A stretch of DNA of 64,000 nucleotides, from assembly GCA_016721015.1 (NCBI GenBank), contig JADKJL010000013.1, positions 248,001-312,000 of the forward strand, given 5' to 3'. The stretch comes from Lysobacterales bacterium. GTDB lineage: Bacteria; Pseudomonadota; Gammaproteobacteria; Xanthomonadales; Rhodanobacteraceae. The notes under the pieces were generated by a model. It made no database searches, was not told the origin of the DNA, and saw only the letters and a list, made by a program, of their open reading frames with translations. Positions 25,067 through 34,045 of the stretch are shown one piece after another (within the stretch, counting starts at the first letter, position 1; the number at the start of each line of letters is the position of its first letter). The translations under genes were made by a program, and so were the position numbers.

Positions 25067-26350
25067 ATGACGACCGATATCCGATCCGCTGCCCTGGCCT
25101 GCCGCGATGCGGCTACAACCATCGCCGGACTTTCAGCCGCACGAAAGCGCGATCTGCTGATCGCAATGGCCGGGCAGGTCGATGCCAACGCGGCGCTGAT
25201 CCTTGCGGCAAACGAACTCGACATGGCCCAGGCCATCCATCGCGGCATCGGCGCGGCCATGCTCGATCGTCTGCGTCTGGATGCCAGGCGTATTGCCGGG
25301 ATCGCGCGCAGCCTGATGGAAGTTGCCGATCTGCCTGATCCGGTAGGGCAGGTGACGCGACGCGACACGCTTCCGAATGGCGTCGTCGTAGAGCGCGTGC
25401 GCGTACCGCTCGGCGTCATCGCGATGATTTACGAGGCGCGCCCGAACGTCACCGTCGACGCTGCCGCGCTCTGCCTCAAGGCTGGAAACGGGGTCATCCT
25501 GCGCGGCGGATCCGAGGCGATCCATTCCAATCGCGCACTGGCTGGATTGCTCCAGCAAGCCTTGCGCGACGCCGGTTTGCCGCCCGCCGCGGTGACCCTG
25601 GTTGAGGATCTGCGCCGCGAAACCATGCTCGAATTGCTGCAACTCACCGATATCGTCGACCTCGCCATACCACGCGGCGGCGAGGGCCTGATTCGATTCG
25701 TGGCCGAGCACGCGCGTGTGCCGGTGATCAAGCACTACAAGGGCGTTTGTCATTTGTATGTCGACAAGGCGGCCAATCTCGGTGTTGCGCTGGATTTGCT
25801 GATTGACGGCAAGGTCAGCCGACCGAGCGCCTGCAATGCGCTGGAAACCCTGCTCGTGCACAAGGACATCGCCGATGCCTTCCTGCCGCGCGCCGCAGCC
25901 GCGCTCGCTGCATGCAAGGTCGAACTACGTGGTTGCGAACGCACCTGCGCCTTGCTCGGCAACATCGCCGCCGCCAGCGAGGAGGACTACGCCGCCGAGT
26001 ATCTCGATCTGATCATCGCGATCCGCATCGTCGATGATCTCGATGCGGCAATCGCGCATATCCGCCGCTTCGGCTCCGACCACACCGAGGTCATCGCCAG
26101 CGAAGATGAAGCAAGCGCGCAGCAGTTCATCGCGGCACTGCGCTCGGCGGTGGTGATGGTCAACACCTCGTCGCGCTTCAGCGATGGCGGCGAACTCGGC
26201 CTCGGCGCCGAAATCGGCATCTCGACCACCCGCCTGCACGCCTACGGCCCAATGGGCATCGACGCGCTGACGATCGAACGCTATGTGCTGCGCGGACACG
26301 GCCAGGTGCGGCATCGACTTTCGCCTGCAACCCTCAATCCGAATTCCTAA
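25067..26350 (+). CDS. proA: Gamma-glutamyl phosphate reductase
   Basis: A 427-residue NADPH-dependent aldehyde dehydrogenase-fold enzyme producing glutamate-5-semialdehyde. Conserved blocks are VPLGVIAMIYEARPNVTVDAA, the KHYKGVCHLYVDKAAN region with the catalytic Cys and RPSACNALETLLVH; ELGLGAEIGISTTRLHA lies near the C-terminus. It forms a pair with proB, as in the Xanthomonas arginine-proline cluster, and ends that cluster. Confidence 0.95.
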   Translation: MTTDIRSAALACRDAATTIAGLSAARKRDLLIAMAGQVDANAALILAANELDMAQAIHRGIGAAMLDRLRLDARRIAGIARSLMEVADLPDPVGQVTRRDTLPNGVVVERVRVPLGVIAMIYEARPNVTVDAAALCLKAGNGVILRGGSEAIHSNRALAGLLQQALRDAGLPPAAVTLVEDLRRETMLELLQLTDIVDLAIPRGGEGLIRFVAEHARVPVIKHYKGVCHLYVDKAANLGVALDLLIDGKVSRPSACNALETLLVHKDIADAFLPRAAAALAACKVELRGCERTCALLGNIAAASEEDYAAEYLDLIIAIRIVDDLDAAIAHIRRFGSDHTEVIASEDEASAQQFIAALRSAVVMVNTSSRFSDGGELGLGAEIGISTTRLHAYGPMGIDALTIERYVLRGHGQVRHRLSPATLNPNS

Positions 26351-26439
26351 TTCATCGAAGCGGTCGTCGTATGCGTTAGTCTGTGCCGCCGCGTGCCTGG
26401 CGCGCCCCGAAGCGGATGTGCCGTGCAGACTGGGTTTCG

Positions 26440-27462
26440 ATGATTCAAGCTCTTGATCTGGACGGCAATACGCGCCTGCTGGTCGTCGTTCCGCATCCGG
26501 ATGACGAGACCCTGGCCGCGGGTGGGCTGATCCAGATTGCGCTGGCTGCCGGGGCCGCCCTGCGTGTCGTCATCGTCACTGATGGTGATGACAATCCGTG
26601 GCCGCAGCGCTGGATTGAAAAGCGCTGGCGGATCGATGCTGACGCGCGCAGGCGCTGGGGGCAACGTCGGCGCAACGAAGCGGCCGCTGCCCTGGTCAGA
26701 CTTGGGGTCGCGGCGGATGACATACGCCACTACGGCTGGCCCGATCAGGGCCTGACCGGGCTGCTCATTCGCGATGCGCAATGCGAGGATCAACTGGTCG
26801 CGGAGATAATCGATTTCGCGCCAACCCTGGTGGTCGTCCCGTCACTCGCCGATCGACATCCCGATCACAGTGCCTTGCGCGTGATGATCGAACTGGCCTT
26901 GGCACGAACCGCCTTCGCCTCGTGCCGACGGATCGGCTTTGTCGTGCACGGTCCGCTGCGGGATGACCTGGCTCTTGCCTTGGCAACCAGCGACGAGCAG
27001 GTGCGGGTCAAGCATCACGCCTTGCAGGCCCATGCGAGCCAACTGGCTTTGAGCGGCACGCGCATGAATCGACTCTGCCAGCGCGTCGAGCGGTTTGAAT
27101 CGCATTCATCGATCACGCTTCCAGGCCACGAAGCAACCCGGCTCGACTGGACGCTGCCATGGCGCCGCCCGCGCATTTGTCGGCATTCTTTTGCGATGTA
27201 CCTGATTGCCGAAGTCGGTGACCGGATCGTGCGAATCAGCGTGCCGCTATCCGCCCGCTCCAGGGCGACGGACGCATGCGTGGGGCCAGGCGATCCGCCG
27301 GTGCTCGATTTGCGTATGCAGGCATCGGGTGAGACGCTTCGCATCGGCCTTTCGAGTCGGTGCAAGATCGGTCGGGTCTTTGCCAAGGTCGAGCGGCTCG
27401 GTGCGCGGATCGTCATCTACGATTGTCACGGCTGGTTCGACAACGAGGCATCCTCACTCTGA
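26440..27462 (+). CDS. PIG-L (LmbE-like) deacetylase family protein
   Basis: A 340-residue protein with the PIG-L zinc motif VVPHPDDE (about residues 16-23) and a second metal-binding segment DRHPDHSAL near 144-152. The family removes acetyl groups from N-acetylglucosamine-type substrates in glycolipid or sugar metabolism. The C-terminal 130 residues are not obviously family-conserved. The start is uncertain: 26440 is chosen for its closeness to the conserved domain, while an in-frame ATG at 26416 and a GTG at 26383 also exist. Substrate unknown. Confidence 0.75.
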   Translation: MIQALDLDGNTRLLVVVPHPDDETLAAGGLIQIALAAGAALRVVIVTDGDDNPWPQRWIEKRWRIDADARRRWGQRRRNEAAAALVRLGVAADDIRHYGWPDQGLTGLLIRDAQCEDQLVAEIIDFAPTLVVVPSLADRHPDHSALRVMIELALARTAFASCRRIGFVVHGPLRDDLALALATSDEQVRVKHHALQAHASQLALSGTRMNRLCQRVERFESHSSITLPGHEATRLDWTLPWRRPRICRHSFAMYLIAEVGDRIVRISVPLSARSRATDACVGPGDPPVLDLRMQASGETLRIGLSSRCKIGRVFAKVERLGARIVIYDCHGWFDNEASSL

Positions 27463-27492
27463 TTCGGGGCGATGCGCTTGATCGCCGCGTAC

Positions 27493-28248
27493 TCAAAACA
27501 CGCCGGGAAGCAACCACCAGGTTCGCTGCCGATACGCCTCCCACTCGGGATGGCGCGACATGCTGGCTTCCTTCATGACCATGTTGGTCGAAAACATCGT
27601 GCCCCAGAAGTACGCGAGCACGAGGACGGGCAGCCAGTGCCAGGCGAGCAGGGCAAACGCGCCGTAGATCATCATTTCGCCAAGATAATTCGGGTGGCGG
27701 ATCCAGGTGAACATGCCGTCGGTGATCAGGCCAGGGCGCAGTTTCAATGTGCAGTATTTCTGCACGTCGGCGGTGGTCATGATGATGCAGCCGAGCAGGC
27801 ACGATAGCGTGCATAGCGCAAACCATGTCGGCGTCGGCAATGGGTAATCCATGGTCGTGCGCCCGGAGATGATCAGCCAGCCGGCCAGCCAGTAGAGCGC
27901 CAGGCCGGCGGCGCCGAAGATGCCGGCGAGGATCGTGCTGCGGTGCTGCCATTTGGCGTCGGGAAACAGCAGATCCTTGATCAGCCAGTTGATCCCGTAG
28001 CCGCCGTGCAGGGCGAGATAGATCCACGCGGCGGTGGATGTCGCGGCCTCGGTGCGACTCGAGTAGAACCAGATCAGCAAGGCGAAGAAAGGCAGCGAGC
28101 CGGCCTTCTGGATGTTGATGATGGTGGCCAGCTTGAACGGTCGCGGCCCGCCGCCAACATCGAACATGATCCATTGGTTGAAGCGCTGCAAGGTGGCTGC
28201 CCAGGCTGGAGGCTTGCGGGAAGGGTGGATCGATGTGGCTGGGGACAT
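27493..28248 (-). CDS. DUF1295-type membrane protein (steroid reductase/isoprenylcysteine methyltransferase-like fold)
   Basis: A 251-residue multi-pass membrane protein. The C-terminal signature GLITDGMFTWIRHPNYLGEMMIYG is typical of the ICMT/steroid 5-alpha-reductase C-terminal fold (DUF1295), where the RHPNY segment contacts the cofactor. About six hydrophobic helices are visible. The cofactor (NADPH or SAM) and substrate cannot be told from sequence. It converges with the PIG-L gene (30-base gap). Confidence 0.7.
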   Translation of the reverse strand: MSPATSIHPSRKPPAWAATLQRFNQWIMFDVGGGPRPFKLATIINIQKAGSLPFFALLIWFYSSRTEAATSTAAWIYLALHGGYGINWLIKDLLFPDAKWQHRSTILAGIFGAAGLALYWLAGWLIISGRTTMDYPLPTPTWFALCTLSCLLGCIIMTTADVQKYCTLKLRPGLITDGMFTWIRHPNYLGEMMIYGAFALLAWHWLPVLVLAYFWGTMFSTNMVMKEASMSRHPEWEAYRQRTWWLLPGVF

Positions 28249-28374
28249 GCAGGGCTCCGCGGCGCTCTGGCGACAACGGGCGCCAGCATCTCAGATGCGA
28301 CGTTCGTTGCACATCCCGGGCGATTTTTGGTTGGTTTCCCGGTGGCCAGGCGTGGATGGCAGATGGGCGGACAG

Positions 28375-28528
28375 CATCGTGACTGAAGTCACTCCCACGA
28401 TTCGCGTCCGCGAGCTGACTCCTGCGAGTTCACTTGCGCGGCTGCAATCTGGCTTTTCGTGGGAGCGCCTTCAGGCGCGATGCTGTTGCGTGAATTCAAC
28501 TATCGCGCCTGAAGGCGCTCCTACGAAA
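28375..28528. repeat. REP-type palindromes upstream of the molybdenum hydroxylase genes
   Basis: This lies in the 344-base gap 28249-28592. One unit (28375-28400) contains GACTGAAGTCACTCCCACGA. An inverted pair follows: TTTTCGTGGGAGCGCCTTCA begins at 28454 and its complement, ending in GGCGCTCCTACGAAA, ends at about 28528. Each arm has an internal GCGCCTTCAGGCGC palindrome. No protein gene or clear promoter is seen in the rest of the gap. Confidence 0.88.
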
Positions 28529-28592
28529 ATACTGCACTGAAACATCAACAAGAGTAGCCTCGGCACTCCCAGGCGCAACCCAGGTGACGGCG

Positions 28593-29063
28593 ATGAAACT
28601 CGATATCAACGGTCGGGAGCATGAGGTCGATGCGCCTGACGACATGCCCTTGTTGTGGGTGCTGCGTGATGTGGTGGGTTTGACCGGCACCAAGTTCGGT
28701 TGCGGCGTCGCGCTATGCGGCGCGTGTACGGTGCACGTCGACGGCGAGCCCATTCGCTCGTGCGTGACGCCCGCTTCCGCGCTGCAACGAAAAAGGATCA
28801 CCACGATCGAGAGCCTTGGCACGGACGGATCGCATCCGGTGCAACGCGCCTGGATCGAGCACGATGTCGTCCAGTGCGGTTACTGCCAATCCGGGCAAAT
28901 CATGTCGGCGGTGGCCTTGCTCAAGGTCACGCCAAAGCCGACTGACGCCGATATCGACCAGGCAATGGCCGGCAATATCTGCCGCTGTGGAACCTACCAG
29001 CGCATCCGCTCGGCCGTGCATCGCGCTGCCGAACTGAGCGAGGAGAAGCATCATGACGCGTGA
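28593..29063 (+). CDS. Molybdenum hydroxylase [2Fe-2S] small subunit (IorA/CoxS-like)
   Basis: A 156-residue iron-sulfur subunit with two [2Fe-2S] sites. The plant-ferredoxin-type ligands are in FGCGVALCGACTVHVDGE (about residues 38-55); the second cluster is in QCGYCQSGQ and GNICRCGTYQRIR. It passes electrons from the molybdopterin subunit encoded next. The ATG at 28593 is preferred over a GTG at 28584 because AGGTGA precedes it. The stop lies 11 bases inside the next gene. Confidence 0.88.
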   Translation: MKLDINGREHEVDAPDDMPLLWVLRDVVGLTGTKFGCGVALCGACTVHVDGEPIRSCVTPASALQRKRITTIESLGTDGSHPVQRAWIEHDVVQCGYCQSGQIMSAVALLKVTPKPTDADIDQAMAGNICRCGTYQRIRSAVHRAAELSEEKHHDA

Positions 29064-31224
29064 TCCCGGTGATCTCTCGCAGCCTTCGCGGCGGCATTTC
29101 CTCGCGACCACGGCCACGCTGGCCGGCGGTCTGGTGATTGCGTGTTTCGTGCCGTTCGGTCGGCAACGCCTGTTTGCCCAGGAGGGTGCGCCACCTGCGC
29201 CACCGGCGATGGATCCGAATGCCTTTGTGCGCATTGGCAACGACAACACGATCACGATCCTGATCAAGCATTCGGAGATGGGCCAGGGGGTTGGAACCTC
29301 GCTGCCGATGGTCGTCGCCGAAGAACTCGATTGCGACTGGTCGAAGGTGCGCATGGAAAACGCGCCGAATGCGCAGGTGTATGCGAACAACGCATTTGGC
29401 ATCCAGGGCACTGGTGGCTCGACCAGCACGCTGGAATCCTTCGACCAGATGCGCCAGGCCGGCGCGATGGCGCGCGCGATGCTGGTCGACGCGGCGGCGC
29501 AGCGCTGGAAGGTCGCGGCCGGAGACTGCCGCACTGAAGACGGATTCGTCATTTGCGGTGCGCACAAGGCCAGCTACGGCGAACTCGCCGATGCCGCGAG
29601 CAAGCTCAAGCCGCCGGCAAAAGTCACCCTCAAGGATCCGAAGAACTGGAAATTGATCGGCAAGCCGACGCGACGCATCGACAGCCTGGCCAAGGTCACC
29701 GGTACAGCCGGATTCGGCATGGATGTGCAGCACCCCGGCCTGCTGACCGGCGTGATCGCGCGTGCGCCGGTGTTCGGCGGCAAGGTCAAGAGTTTCAATG
29801 CAACCAAGGCCAGGGCAGTGCCGGGCGTGGTCGATGTGGTCCAGGTGCCGAGCGGCATTGCCGTGCTCGCCAGGCATTTCTGGGCGGCCAGGAAAGGCCG
29901 CGATGCGCTGGAGATCGAATGGGATCTCGGCGCCGGCACCTCGCTGTCGACAGTTGCGATGCGTGCCGACTATCGCGAGCGGGCCAAAGCGCCGGGCGCG
30001 GTCGCCAAGCAGGCCGGTGATGTCGATGCGGTGCTCAAGGCCGCTGACAAGCGCGTCGATGCGGAATACGAGTTGCCCTTCCTTGCGCATGCGCCGATGG
30101 AGCCATTGAACTGCACGGCCGAGGTCAACAAGGACGGTTGCGAAATCTGGACCGGCACGCAATTCCAGGGTGTCGACCAGGGCGTGGTCGCACAGATCCT
30201 CGGCATCAAGCCCGAGCAGGTGAAGATCAACACACAATTCCTCGGTGGCGGTTTCGGTCGTCGTGCCAACCCGCATTCGGATTTCATCGCCGAAGCCGTG
30301 CATGCGGCCAAGGCGGCGAACAAGCCGGTCAAGATTGTCTGGACGCGCGAGGACGATATCCACGGCGGCTACTACCGGCCGATGTGGCTGTCGCGTTTCT
30401 CGGCCGCGCTCGGCGCCGATGGCAAGCCCTCGGCGTGGTCGCACACGATCGTCGGTCAGTCGATCTCTGCCGGTACGCCATTCGCGGCATTTTCAGTCAA
30501 AGACGGTATTGACTCGGCCTCGGTTGAGGGGGCTGCCGATTCCCCGTATCTGGCCGCTATCCCCGCTCATCGTGTCGACCTGCATACGCCCGAGACGCCG
30601 ATCCCGACGCTGTGGTGGCGCTCGGTCGGTCATTCGCATACGGGTTTCGTCATGGAGAGCTTTGTCGACGAACTGGCCCATGCGGCGAAGACTGATCCGC
30701 TCGCCTATCACCGCAAGCTGCTGCCGGCGGACTCGCGCAACCTGCGCGCGCTCGAGCTGGCCGCAAAGGAATTTGGCTGGGGCAAGCCCTTGCCGAAAGG
30801 TCATGCCGCCGGACTCGCCGCGCATGCCTCGTTTGGCAGTCATGTTGCCCAGATTGCCGAGGTCTCGGTCGAGAACGGCAAGATCCGCGTGCATCGCGTC
30901 GTCTGTGCGATCGACTGCGGTCCGGTGGTCAATCCACTGACCATCGAGGCACAGATGCAATCGGCCATCGCCTTCGGTCTGAGTGCCGCGCTGCACAGCG
31001 AGATCACGTTCAAGGATGGCAAGGTCGAGCAAAGCAATTTCAACGACTACGTGGTGTTGCGCATCGACGAGATGCCCAAGGTGGAGGTGCATATCGTCAA
31101 CAGCACCGAGAAAATGGGCGGTGTCGGCGAACCCGGTTTGCCACCGATTGCGCCGGCGGTCGCGAATGCGGTGTTTGCCTTGACCGGGAAGCGCTTGCGC
31201 AAGCTGCCGTTGACGCTTGCCTGA
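29053..31224 (+). CDS. Periplasmic molybdopterin-binding aldehyde/isoquinoline oxidoreductase large subunit (IorB-like)
   Basis: A 723-residue protein of the xanthine dehydrogenase superfamily, single-chain IorB type. It begins with a twin-arginine signal (PSRRHFLATTATLAGGLVIA, residues about 10-30), so it is exported folded. Cofactor motifs include GQGVGTSLPMVVAEEL, GTGGSTSTLESFDQ, QFLGGGFGRRANP and the C-terminal GGVGEPGLPPIAPAVANAV. With the small subunit it should oxidise an aldehyde or N-heterocycle; the true substrate is unknown. No cytochrome or Mo-insertion chaperone gene is adjacent. Confidence 0.87.
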   Translation: MTRDPGDLSQPSRRHFLATTATLAGGLVIACFVPFGRQRLFAQEGAPPAPPAMDPNAFVRIGNDNTITILIKHSEMGQGVGTSLPMVVAEELDCDWSKVRMENAPNAQVYANNAFGIQGTGGSTSTLESFDQMRQAGAMARAMLVDAAAQRWKVAAGDCRTEDGFVICGAHKASYGELADAASKLKPPAKVTLKDPKNWKLIGKPTRRIDSLAKVTGTAGFGMDVQHPGLLTGVIARAPVFGGKVKSFNATKARAVPGVVDVVQVPSGIAVLARHFWAARKGRDALEIEWDLGAGTSLSTVAMRADYRERAKAPGAVAKQAGDVDAVLKAADKRVDAEYELPFLAHAPMEPLNCTAEVNKDGCEIWTGTQFQGVDQGVVAQILGIKPEQVKINTQFLGGGFGRRANPHSDFIAEAVHAAKAANKPVKIVWTREDDIHGGYYRPMWLSRFSAALGADGKPSAWSHTIVGQSISAGTPFAAFSVKDGIDSASVEGAADSPYLAAIPAHRVDLHTPETPIPTLWWRSVGHSHTGFVMESFVDELAHAAKTDPLAYHRKLLPADSRNLRALELAAKEFGWGKPLPKGHAAGLAAHASFGSHVAQIAEVSVENGKIRVHRVVCAIDCGPVVNPLTIEAQMQSAIAFGLSAALHSEITFKDGKVEQSNFNDYVVLRIDEMPKVEVHIVNSTEKMGGVGEPGLPPIAPAVANAVFALTGKRLRKLPLTLA

Positions 31225-31233
31225 TGCGACGTT

Positions 31234-31259
31234 GTCACCCGCCAATTCGGGCGGGTGAC
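31234..31259. terminator. Symmetric stem-loop between convergent genes
   Basis: Perfect ten-base stem GTCACCCGCC/GGCGGGTGAC (31234-31243 with 31250-31259), loop AATTCG. It lies in the 40-base gap between the convergent molybdenum hydroxylase and Rieske oxygenase genes, so it probably ends both transcripts, although neither side has a strong T-run. Confidence 0.7.
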
Positions 31260-31264
31260 GTTGC

Positions 31265-32365
31265 TCAATCGACGCCGTGCGAATACGCCGCGCGCAACAG
31301 GTTGTGGAAATGCCAGAGGCCGCTTTCGCGCTTCGGGCACAGGCGACCGGCACCGTAGGTACCGGATGCGAGACCTCGCTGCACCGCTTCGCAGATCGCA
31401 ATGTCTTCCCGTTGTACCTCGTCGCTGAACGCCGCATCTGCACCAATGCGTGATTGCGCCTGGTCGTCCTGCGCGTAGTAGAAGTCGAATTCGACGCGAC
31501 AGCGTTCCGGTCCGAGTGGCAACACGCGATTGGTCTGCAGGCGACCGGGCAGGATGTTGAGCATGATGTTCGGATAGATCTGGTAGTAGAACGCCTCGCC
31601 TTCGCCGTACAGGTCACCCGCATCGCGCAGTGGCGAGGATTGCAGGCTCTGCCATGCGAACAGCTCGGTGTCGTACGCGCGGTAGTCGAGCACTTTCGAC
31701 AGGCCCGGATGCACATGCGGCAGGTGATAGCCTTCGAGGAAGTTGTCGACGTAGACCTTCCAGTTGCAGGCCATTTCATAGCTTTCGCGGCGTTCGAAGC
31801 GCATGGCTGAAAGATCGATCGGTGCAACGCGTTCGACGATGCCGGCATAGACCTCGTCGAAGTCCGCAACCGCATCACTGAGCGCGACGAAGATCAGACC
31901 CTGCCACTCGTGCACGCGCAGCGGCGGCAGACGGATGTCGCCAACATCGAAATCCATGGCGCCCTGCATCTCCGGTGCGCTGCGCAACTGGCCTTCCAGC
32001 GTGTAGGTCCAGCCGTGGTACTTGCACTGCAGCGATTTGGCCCCCTTGCCGTTGCACAGTGCCAACGGCCCGGCGCGATGACGACACACGTTCGGAAACG
32101 CCCGCAGCACGCCATCCTGGCCGCGCACGATCAACACCGGCACCTTGCCGATCTGCTCGACAACATGGTCGCCGGGATCGGCCAGTTGTCCGCGATGGGC
32201 AACCAGCTGCCAACTGCGGGCGAATACGCGGTCATGCTCACTATCGAGCATGGCCCCGCCGACATAGCAGCGGGCGGGCAGGGCATGGGCTGTTTCGAGG
32301 GAAGTCGAATGCATGGCGTGGCTCTTGATGACGATAGTGTCGGCCGAATCGGTGAAGGAATTCAT
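31265..32365 (-). CDS. Rieske non-heme iron oxygenase alpha subunit
   Basis: A 366-residue ring-hydroxylating-type oxygenase. The Rieske [2Fe-2S] ligands are in CRHRAG and CKYHGWTYTLEGQL. The mononuclear iron site is the conserved NWKVYVDNFLEGYHLPHVH region. This arrangement is also typical of choline/carnitine-type and aromatic monooxygenases, so the substrate is open. Three starts are possible (GTG 32392, ATG 32365, ATG 32314); 32365 is chosen because the following codons look coding, while AAGAG precedes 32314. No reductase or beta subunit is nearby. Confidence 0.83.
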   Translation of the reverse strand: MNSFTDSADTIVIKSHAMHSTSLETAHALPARCYVGGAMLDSEHDRVFARSWQLVAHRGQLADPGDHVVEQIGKVPVLIVRGQDGVLRAFPNVCRHRAGPLALCNGKGAKSLQCKYHGWTYTLEGQLRSAPEMQGAMDFDVGDIRLPPLRVHEWQGLIFVALSDAVADFDEVYAGIVERVAPIDLSAMRFERRESYEMACNWKVYVDNFLEGYHLPHVHPGLSKVLDYRAYDTELFAWQSLQSSPLRDAGDLYGEGEAFYYQIYPNIMLNILPGRLQTNRVLPLGPERCRVEFDFYYAQDDQAQSRIGADAAFSDEVQREDIAICEAVQRGLASGTYGAGRLCPKRESGLWHFHNLLRAAYSHGVD

Positions 32366-32505
32366 GGCTGCTGCAGTGTCGCGCGGAATCACCCTTTAGC
32401 GCCATCGTGTGCAAAGATTGGGTTCGATGTCAGGCGGATGGGGTGTCCGTGCTGCACAGCCTTGTTATCCCCTGCTTCGTTCGAATGACGACCCTGGAGC
32501 ACTCA

Positions 32506-33831
32506 ATGAACTGCATTCGCGTTTCCGTTTTGATGGCTGGCTTCCTGCTTGCGATGGGGGTGGCCCAAGCGAAATCGCCGGCCGCGGCGACTGACGCCGA
32601 CCTGCTCGCGCGCGTCGAACGCGTGCTGGCGAAGACGCCGCTGATCGACGGGCACAACGATCTGCCCTGGGAAATCCGCACCCGCGAAGGCGGTGTGGAT
32701 CTCAATGTCGATCACTCGAAAATGCCGGCGCCGGCTGACGCGCCGAAAGACTATGTCGGCTTGATGACCGATATTCCGCGCCTGCGTGCGGGCCACCTCG
32801 GTGCCCAGTTCTGGTCGGTGTGGATCCCGGCGACAACCACCGGACCTGAAGCGATCAAGACCACGATCGAGCAGATCGACATCGTCAAGAACATGGCCGC
32901 GCAGTATCCGCAGGCATTCCAGATGGCCTACACCGCCGATGACATCGTGCGCATCCACAAGGCGGGTCGTGTCGCCTCGCTGATCGGCATCGAGGGTGGT
33001 CACCAGATCGACAACTCCATGGCGACCCTGCGCCAGATGTACGCGCTCGGTGCGCGCTACATGACGCTCACCCATACCCTCAACAACGACTGGGCCGATT
33101 CCGCCACGGCGGATCCGCAACATGACGGACTGACCACGTTTGGTCGCGCTGTCGTTGGCGAAATGAATCGGCTCGGCATGATGGTCGACTTGAGTCATGT
33201 TTCGCCCAAGACGATGAAGGATGCGATCGCTGCGAGTCGTTCGCCGGTGATGTTTTCCCATTCCGGCGCGCGCGGCCTGATCGATCATCCGCGTGATGTG
33301 CCAGACGATGTCCTGCTTCTGGTGGCGCAGAACCACGGCATCGTCATGGTCAATTTCTATCCGGGCTATATCTCGCAGGAACGCGCGCGCTGGGATTCCG
33401 ATCACGCAGCGGAAGCAACCCGCTACAACTCGCCACCGTACGTTGGTCTGTACATTGGCCAGCCCGAGCGCGCGGCGGCGGCGATGGCCGAGTGGGAACG
33501 CCTGCATCCGCCACCGAGCGTGAAGCTCGCCGAGGTCGCCGATCATCTCGACTACATTCGCAAGATCGCCGGTGTCGAAAGCGTCGGTATAGGCTCTGAT
33601 TTCGATGGCATTCCGATCACGCCGGATGGGCTCGATGGCGTCGACAAGTATCCGGCTCTCCTCGTCGAACTGGCCCGACGCGGCTGGACCGATGCCGATC
33701 TCGCTGCCGTCGCTGGCGGCAACATGTTGCGCGTCATGCGCGCCAACGAGGCGGTCGCGCGGAAATTGCAAGCGACGGAAGCTCCTTCTATGGCGAAAAT
33801 CGAGCGCGACAAGGATCACGCGTCACAATGA
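32506..33831 (+). CDS. Membrane dipeptidase (M19, renal dipeptidase family)
   Basis: A 441-residue exported zinc dipeptidase. The ATG at 32506 follows GGAG and begins a signal peptide (MNCIRVSVLMAGFLLAMGVA, then QA). Family motifs are DGHNDLPW (zinc ligands, residue about 47 on), GIEGGHQI, MVDLSHVSPKTM, FSHSGARGL and GIGSDFDGI. It likely hydrolyses dipeptides, including D-amino-acid-containing ones, in the periplasm. An in-frame extension upstream to 32407 is not signal-like. Confidence 0.92.
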   Translation: MNCIRVSVLMAGFLLAMGVAQAKSPAAATDADLLARVERVLAKTPLIDGHNDLPWEIRTREGGVDLNVDHSKMPAPADAPKDYVGLMTDIPRLRAGHLGAQFWSVWIPATTTGPEAIKTTIEQIDIVKNMAAQYPQAFQMAYTADDIVRIHKAGRVASLIGIEGGHQIDNSMATLRQMYALGARYMTLTHTLNNDWADSATADPQHDGLTTFGRAVVGEMNRLGMMVDLSHVSPKTMKDAIAASRSPVMFSHSGARGLIDHPRDVPDDVLLLVAQNHGIVMVNFYPGYISQERARWDSDHAAEATRYNSPPYVGLYIGQPERAAAAMAEWERLHPPPSVKLAEVADHLDYIRKIAGVESVGIGSDFDGIPITPDGLDGVDKYPALLVELARRGWTDADLAAVAGGNMLRVMRANEAVARKLQATEAPSMAKIERDKDHASQ

Positions 33832-33875
33832 GTCGCTGGCTTTCCATTCGACCTGCTCGCGCCCGAGGAAAGACC

Positions 33876-33917
33876 ATGAGCGACCAGATTGCAGAGGTTT
33901 TGCCGAAAAATCAGTGA
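33876..33917 (+). other. Tiny reading frame with good Shine-Dalgarno (13 codons)
   Basis: ATG at 33876 preceded by GAGGAAAGACC, encoding MSDQIAEVLPKNQ and ending at TGA 33915-33917. It lies in the 214-base gap after the dipeptidase gene. It could be a leader peptide or the stub of a decayed gene; nothing in the peptide identifies it. Confidence 0.25.
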
Positions 33918-33989
33918 TTTGATGGTTATTTGATGAAAGCTTGATGACTTTTGTAAGCCTTGGATCGGGTTCCGGGCAACGATGACTTG

Positions 33990-34021
33990 GCCGGGCCACA
34001 CGCAATCGCGGGTGGCCCGGC
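33990..34021 (+). terminator. Stable hairpin before the secreted repeat protein gene
   Basis: Perfect ten-base stem GCCGGGCCAC/GTGGCCCGGC with a 12-base loop. The downstream sequence AATTCCTCG is not a T-run, so it may be an mRNA 3'-end stabiliser for the dipeptidase gene or a 5'-leader structure for the gene at 34046 rather than a classical terminator. Confidence 0.5.
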
Positions 34022-34045
34022 AATTCCTCGTTATGGAGAGTCCGG

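Noticed and set aside
28927..30444. A 505-codon minus-strand frame antisense to the molybdenum hydroxylase gene
   Set aside because: It is a shadow of a high-GC coding strand; the residues are Arg/His/Asp rich with no domain, and the plus-strand protein is unmistakable.
32503..33819. A 438-codon minus-strand frame antisense to the dipeptidase
   Set aside because: No recognisable protein; the sense strand encodes an M19 dipeptidase with signal peptide.
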